Shown here: piece after piece, positions 59,801 to 64,000 of the stretch | How positions within the stretch are numbered: position 1 is the first letter of the stretch | Layout: each line of letters starts with the position of its first letter | NCBI GenBank assembly: GCA_944320795.1 | Contig: CALUIU010000007.1 | Location: 1-64,000 of the forward strand | Origin: Candidatus Paraprevotella stercoravium | GTDB lineage: Bacteria; Bacteroidota; Bacteroidia; Bacteroidales; Bacteroidaceae | DNA length: 64,000 nucleotides | Direction: 5' to 3' | Program-made: the position numbers and the translations under genes | The notes under the pieces: generated by a model | Database searches by the model: none | The model's input: the letters and a program-made list of their open reading frames with translations, nothing else | What the model was told of the DNA's origin: nothing

Positions 59801-62025
59801 TTTCTGCAGGCACGTACCAGATGACGGAAATGTCCGATCAGCTCCTGGCTTTCCTGAAGCATACTCAGATACAAAAAGTCTACTTTCAGACTGGTTGTTG
59901 TGCTTTGAGCGATGCGTTGCTGCTGTTGCTTGCGCAGAATGGAGAGCGTAGCTTTCATTTCATTTCCTTTTTCGCGCAATTCAATGGCCTTGGAGTATTC
60001 GTTGCTTTCAATCATTTGGGCGATATCTCTGATAAAGCAGATGATGTCATTCTTGATTGGAGCATATTCCTTTTCATACTCCTCGTAAAGGGGGTTGAAG
60101 TTGTTGTCAACGTGTTCGAATATCGGTTCGCACATACGCTTCAGACAGTAGAAACTCTGTTCACAACTGTTGCATGCCAGATAGAACCAGGTGTTCTTTT
60201 CAACGGCCAACAGCGGGTCTATTTTTCTCAAACCGATAATTTCCTTGCGGCGCTGCACTTTCCAGTGTTTTTTCTCGGAGTCCAGATCGTTGAATACCTT
60301 GCGCAGCTTTTTCACATCTTCTTCCAACAGACCTTCTGTAATCAATACGTAGGTATCTGCTACAAAACGCACAACTTCCGTCTGTGTATTCATAAAATGC
60401 TTGCTCAGCAAAGGCCAGACAACTTGAGGGTCCTGAGTATCGATGATTTCTGTAAAGAGTTCATCTTTCTTCACGGAAGACATTTTTTTCTTATAGCTGC
60501 GGCTGTTGTTCCATAAAATAAAGACTACTGTGACCATCAGTAGAATCATGGCCACGATACCTCCATAATATACAATCATGGTTACAATGAAGCAGAGGAA
60601 AAAAGCGGCTCCGGCAGTCATGAACCAGCCGCCGATAACAGAAATGACTCCTGTAACACGGAATACCGCGCTTTCGCGGCCCCAGGCCCGGTCGGCTAAT
60701 GAGGAACCCATACCTACCATGAATGCTACATAGGTTGTAGACAGCGGTAATTTCAGGGAAGTGCCGACTACGATAAGCAGTCCGGAGAGTACCAGATTAA
60801 TGGAAGCACGAACCAAATCAAATGCGGCTCCTTTTTCCAGAATTGTTTCGTCCTGATTGAAACGGGAATTGATCCAGGTCTTTACATTTTCAGGAACATG
60901 AGCAATGACATACTCTGTTGTATTCATGACTCCGCGAACCAGACGGCGCGCGAATCTCGATGAACCGAACATCTCGTCTCCGGCTGTCTGCCGTGACAGG
61001 TCTACCGATGTTTTGATCACGTTATGTGCTTTTTTAGAGAAGGTTAATGCCGCAATCATAATGATGCCGGCCATTACCAAGAAAATGAGTGGAGTTTTTG
61101 CTTCATCATTGAGTGAGCCCATCAGATAAGTAGTCGGGTCGGCACCCGGATGCATCATGAAGTCCTGATAAGAAGAGAATCCGGCCAATGTTACTCCGAT
61201 AAAGTTTACCAGGTCGTTTCCGGCAAAGGCCATAGCCAGAGAGAAAGTACCGAACAGTACGGTAATCTTGAAAATATTGACTTTCAGCAAATGCAGAATT
61301 TGCGTAAGAATTGTAAAACCTATCAGAAAAGCTATCAGAATGCTGGATGTGTTTGATGCGATCCATGATTTGATTTCCGGGGTCATGAATGAGGCTGTAC
61401 CAAAACCTTTTACTATTAGAAAATAAGAAATGGAGGTAAAAGACAGACCACCGAAAATGGCAATGGTGTATTTAAGATGTTTGGTATAATGGAATGTAAA
61501 TATACAACGGGCAATCCATTGCACAATCAGACCAAAAATAAACGCGATGGCTACGGATATGAAAATTGCCATAATCACCGATAACGCCTTGTCGGTATTG
61601 ATTAGTTGGGCATAAGTGAGCGAGTGGTCATGCATCATTTTTACGAATGCCAGCGCTGTACTTCCTCCGAGCAATTCGAATACCATGGATACCGTGGTAG
61701 AAGTAGGCATACCCAGCATGTTGAACATATCGAGCAGAATGACATCTGATGCAACCACTGCCAAGAAAATACACATTAATTGTTCGAATGTAAAGCATTC
61801 GGGTCGAAAAATACCGTGTCGGGCTATGTCCATCATTCCATTACTGGTAGTTGCGCCGACAAATATGCCTATTGCCGCTACGGCGAGAATAAGTTTAAAA
61901 CGGGCAGCTTTTGAACCAATAGCTGAACTAAGAAAGTTTACGGCATCATTGCTTACTCCGACAGACAGATCGAAGATAGACAACGCAAAAAGGAATATTA
62001 CAATTCCCAAATAGACAAATTCCAT
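59788..62025 (-). CDS. PiT-family phosphate transporter with C-terminal PhoU-like domain
   Basis: The 745-residue membrane protein carries the two PiT repeats: GVSNDAVNFLSSAIGS (residues 23-38) and FAGNDLVNFIGVTLAG (~270). These hold the conserved G-x-x-N-D motif, and there are about 10-12 helices. Phosphate-proton or phosphate-sodium symport is the family role. Residues ~530-745 are cytoplasmic, helical and charged (EVVRFVADTYVLITEGLLEE, KHWKVQRRKEIIGLRKIDPL) and resemble PhoU/DUF47 proteins, which are normally separate subunits. The gene lies just upstream of a PhoB/PhoR-like pair on the same strand. The fused layout suggests built-in feedback control; that is inference. Confidence 0.88.
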   Translation of the reverse strand: MEFVYLGIVIFLFALSIFDLSVGVSNDAVNFLSSAIGSKAARFKLILAVAAIGIFVGATTSNGMMDIARHGIFRPECFTFEQLMCIFLAVVASDVILLDMFNMLGMPTSTTVSMVFELLGGSTALAFVKMMHDHSLTYAQLINTDKALSVIMAIFISVAIAFIFGLIVQWIARCIFTFHYTKHLKYTIAIFGGLSFTSISYFLIVKGFGTASFMTPEIKSWIASNTSSILIAFLIGFTILTQILHLLKVNIFKITVLFGTFSLAMAFAGNDLVNFIGVTLAGFSSYQDFMMHPGADPTTYLMGSLNDEAKTPLIFLVMAGIIMIAALTFSKKAHNVIKTSVDLSRQTAGDEMFGSSRFARRLVRGVMNTTEYVIAHVPENVKTWINSRFNQDETILEKGAAFDLVRASINLVLSGLLIVVGTSLKLPLSTTYVAFMVGMGSSLADRAWGRESAVFRVTGVISVIGGWFMTAGAAFFLCFIVTMIVYYGGIVAMILLMVTVVFILWNNSRSYKKKMSSVKKDELFTEIIDTQDPQVVWPLLSKHFMNTQTEVVRFVADTYVLITEGLLEEDVKKLRKVFNDLDSEKKHWKVQRRKEIIGLRKIDPLLAVEKNTWFYLACNSCEQSFYCLKRMCEPIFEHVDNNFNPLYEEYEKEYAPIKNDIICFIRDIAQMIESNEYSKAIELREKGNEMKATLSILRKQQQQRIAQSTTTSLKVDFLYLSMLQESQELIGHFRHLVRACRKFQH

Positions 62026-62053
62026 AAAATAATGAATTTAATAATTATGGATG

Positions 62054-62061
62054 CAAAGATA
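62054..62061 (-). promoter_or_regulatory. -7 box of the phosphate transporter gene
   Basis: TATCTTTG on the minus strand matches TAnnTTTG; RNA would begin near 62047, 22 bases before the ATG. Confidence 0.65.
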
Positions 62062-62140
62062 GCAAAATTCATAATTTTGTAACATAATTGTATTATATGT
62101 AATTCTTAATTTTTTTAAATCATAGCACTATTCTTCAAAA

Positions 62141-62216
62141 AACATACCCCTAAACCAAAACATCCGATATTCTATGTTTAGACTGAAACTGAATATCGGA
62201 TGTTTTGGTTTAGGGG
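62141..62216 (-). terminator. 26-bp perfect inverted repeat, terminator of the LolE-like gene
   Basis: The left arm 62147-62172 (CCCCTAAACCAAAACATCCG...) pairs without mismatch with the right arm 62191-62216, loop of 18 bases. In the minus direction TATGTTTTTTG follows. It is unusually long for a simple terminator. Confidence 0.8.
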
Positions 62217-62229
62217 GTGAGATATCTGG

Positions 62230-63480
62230 TCATTCAAAGCGAATGGATTTGATCGGGTTGATTCTGGATATCAGTAAGCTGGGTAGAACCAGTACGCAGA
62301 CAGAAACCAGAAGAGTAGCCAGATTTACTAATATTATATAGGTCCAATTAATTTCCATGGGCACTTGCTCTACATAATAAACCTGTGGATCCAGGCAGAT
62401 GACTCCCCATTGCTGCTGGATAAAAATGATGATAAAAGCCAGCAGATTGCCCCAGAACAATCCCTTGCCTACAATAAATAAGGAAAACCAAAGGAAGATT
62501 CTGCGGATGGAGCGGTCGCGTGCTCCCAACGCTTTCAGGGTTCCGATAAAGCTTGTGCGTTCCAAAATGATGATAAGCAGGCCTGATATCATGGTGATGC
62601 CGGCAACGCCTGTCATCAGAATCAGAATAACCCATACATTGGTGTTCAGTAGATCCAGCCATGTGAACATCTGTGGATACAGGTCTTCGATCGACATTGT
62701 GGCAAAAGAAGCTCCATGGATGTCTGTTCCAAGCTCTACGTTGATACGTTTGGCGAGTTTCTGTGTCGTCGCTTTCAGATTGTTATAGTCTTTCAGACTT
62801 ATATTCAGAGAACTGCATTGATTCTTTTGCCAACCGTTGAGCTTATTGCAGGTATAGAAATCGGTAAAAACGAGGTTGTTGTCCAGTTCCGAGATATTGG
62901 TGCGATATATGCCCTTGATGAGAAAGCGCCGGGCGCGTATGTTTCTGTCGAAGAAATAGGCCGAGATCTTGTCGCCAGTCTTAAGCTGCAGTTCTCGTGC
63001 GATATTCTCGGAAATGATTATTTCGTTCCCGGCTTTTTGGTCGCTGAAAGCTGGTAAGCTGCCAGACAACAGAGACTGGTGAAGAAAGGTTGTGTCATAT
63101 TCTTGGGCGATACCTTTCAGAACAATTCCTTTGAACTGTTCCTCGGTTTTCAGAATGCCGGCTTTCAGACAGGTGCGTTCCCAGTGCGCAATGTTGGGAG
63201 TTGACTTGACAATGCGTAGCAGGGAGTCGTTGACGGTTATAGGATAGGATTCCGAAGAGGTCAGGCTTTCGAAGTTCTGTATTTGAATGTGTGAACCGAA
63301 TCCGACGAGCTTGTTTTTGATTTCCTGTTTGAAGCCTAAAACGACACAGATGGAGATGATCATGACGGCTACTCCGATAGCAACACCGCCTATGGCAATC
63401 CGGATTGCCATTTTTGAAGCGCCCTTTTCACTCTTCTTGTTTTTAAAAAGTCTTTTGGCTACAAAAAAAACAAAATTCAT
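62230..63480 (-). CDS. ABC transporter permease, LolE/FtsX-like
   Basis: The 416-residue protein has one helix near the N-terminus (AIRIAIGGVAIGVAVMIISI), a periplasmic domain of ~220 residues and three C-terminal helices (MTGVAGITMISGLLIIILER; FLWFSLFIVGKGLFWGNLLA; a last one near the end). This is the MacB/LolCE permease plan. FIGTLKALGARDRSIRRIFLW is the typical cytoplasmic coupling motif. It probably helps release lipoproteins from the inner membrane. No ATPase gene is beside it. I prefer MNFVFFVAKRLF to a start 19 codons upstream, which lies in the terminator of the aminotransferase gene. Confidence 0.85.
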   Translation of the reverse strand: MNFVFFVAKRLFKNKKSEKGASKMAIRIAIGGVAIGVAVMIISICVVLGFKQEIKNKLVGFGSHIQIQNFESLTSSESYPITVNDSLLRIVKSTPNIAHWERTCLKAGILKTEEQFKGIVLKGIAQEYDTTFLHQSLLSGSLPAFSDQKAGNEIIISENIARELQLKTGDKISAYFFDRNIRARRFLIKGIYRTNISELDNNLVFTDFYTCNKLNGWQKNQCSSLNISLKDYNNLKATTQKLAKRINVELGTDIHGASFATMSIEDLYPQMFTWLDLLNTNVWVILILMTGVAGITMISGLLIIILERTSFIGTLKALGARDRSIRRIFLWFSLFIVGKGLFWGNLLAFIIIFIQQQWGVICLDPQVYYVEQVPMEINWTYIILVNLATLLVSVCVLVLPSLLISRINPIKSIRFE

Positions 63481-63517
63481 TTTTTTAGATTTAGTTGATA
63501 CTTTCCTGAAAAGATAG

Positions 63518-63548
63518 GCCCGAAAAGAATGATACACTCTTTTCGGGC
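63518..63548 (-). terminator. Terminator-like hairpin after the aminotransferase gene
   Basis: GCCCGAAAAGA (63518-63528) pairs perfectly with TCTTTTCGGGC (63538-63548), 24 bases past the aminotransferase stop; the T tail is weak. Confidence 0.65.
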
Positions 63549-63571
63549 TTACCGGATATTATTGATATGTT

Positions 63572-64000
63572 TTATTCGACAACCCGACCCGGATAGGCTT
63601 CCAAAGCTTTGCGAAGCACTAGGATGGCCTGGTTCAAATCTTCTTTCTTTAAAACATAAGCTATGCGGACTTCATTTTTTCCAGATCCGGGAGTCGTATA
63701 AAATCCGGAGGCTGGAGCCATCATGACAGTTGCGCCTTCATAATTAAATTCTGTGAGACACCAGGCGCAGAATTTTTCCGCGTCGTCGACCGGTAATTTG
63801 GCAACCGTGTAAAAGGCTCCCATAGGAATCGGTGAGTATACACCCGGAATGCGGTTCAGTCCGTCGATGAGACATTTTCGGCGTTCCACATATTCATCAT
63901 AAACTTCGCGGCTGTACTCTTCAGGGGCGTCCAATGAAGCTTCTGCTGCAATCTGACCGATCAGAGGAGGGCTGAGACGTGCCTGACAGAATTTCATGAC
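63572..64000 (-). CDS. Aspartate-type aminotransferase, C-terminal part (cut by window edge)
   Basis: The last 142 codons of a class I/II PLP aminotransferase are present; the frame is still open at the window edge. KFCQARLSPPLIGQIAAEAS, YVERRKCLIDGLNRIPGV and PMGAFYTVAKLP fit the AspB-like C-terminal domain, and the final Arg in NEVRIAYVL binds the substrate carboxylate. The PLP lysine lies outside the window. An aspartate aminotransferase is most likely. The start is not visible, so the internal Met at 63997 should not be taken as the gene start. Confidence 0.88.
   Translation of the reverse strand, partial: VMKFCQARLSPPLIGQIAAEASLDAPEEYSREVYDEYVERRKCLIDGLNRIPGVYSPIPMGAFYTVAKLPVDDAEKFCAWCLTEFNYEGATVMMAPASGFYTTPGSGKNEVRIAYVLKKEDLNQAILVLRKALEAYPGRVVE

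Overview
The window reads as a chromosomal segment of a Bacteroidales bacterium, most likely Bacteroides or Phocaeicola. The signs are -7 boxes of the form TAnnTTTG in front of many genes, a hybrid two-component sensor/regulator (HTCS) beside a GH32 fructanase, a Rho factor with a very long acidic N-terminal insertion, many lipoprotein signals with little Shine-Dalgarno sequence, and ABC-F, HtpG and ClpC sequences typical of the group. Most of it is core chromosome. I found no prophage, CRISPR array, conjugative element or defence island.

Layout. 1-1095 is a scrapyard: the C-terminus of an IS66-type transposase, the apparent 5' stub of an IS256-type transposase, and a possible WYL-domain remnant. 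1096-7371 (minus strand) is a complete late biotin operon in the order leader ORF-bioB-bioA-bioF-bioG-bioC-bioD. It is clearly richer in G+C than the rest. A perfect intrinsic terminator lies inside the leader ORF, and the leader's stop overlaps the bioB start as ATGA. 7464-7680 is a broken LamG-domain gene. 7791-9240 holds two peroxide-stress genes (tpx, yaaA). 9468-16411 is a compact fructan/fructose locus (GH32 lipoprotein, sugar permease, fructokinase, HTCS) with no SusC/SusD in the window. 16740-24197 holds a nicotinamidase-like hydrolase, an RND efflux operon and a divergent AraC regulator.

24434-44937 is housekeeping: rho, an ABC-F ATPase, htpG, clpC, gyrA, two exported TPR proteins, a dihydrouridine synthase, a TPR protein with glnS, and rarA. 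45112-50649 holds a glycosyltransferase, an aldose-epimerase-like protein, fhs and an RluA-type pseudouridine synthase. 50789-51044 carries three tandem identical tRNA-Cys genes. 51088-57134 holds a FeoB-associated small membrane protein, tilS, a lipoprotein, a C_GCAxxG_C_C protein, a small winged-helix protein, lepA, a Crp-like regulator and a folK-like gene. 57197-62025 is a phosphate-type module: a PiT transporter fused to a PhoU-like domain, then a PhoB/PhoR-like pair. A LolE-like permease and the 3' part of an aminotransferase gene close the window.

Working together: BioC and BioG make and release pimeloyl-ACP, and BioF, BioA, BioD and BioB finish biotin. GH32 releases fructose, the permease imports it, fructokinase traps it and the HTCS probably senses it. 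The most interesting signal is the leader ORF with its embedded terminator in front of bioB. No clearly novel multi-gene system was found.
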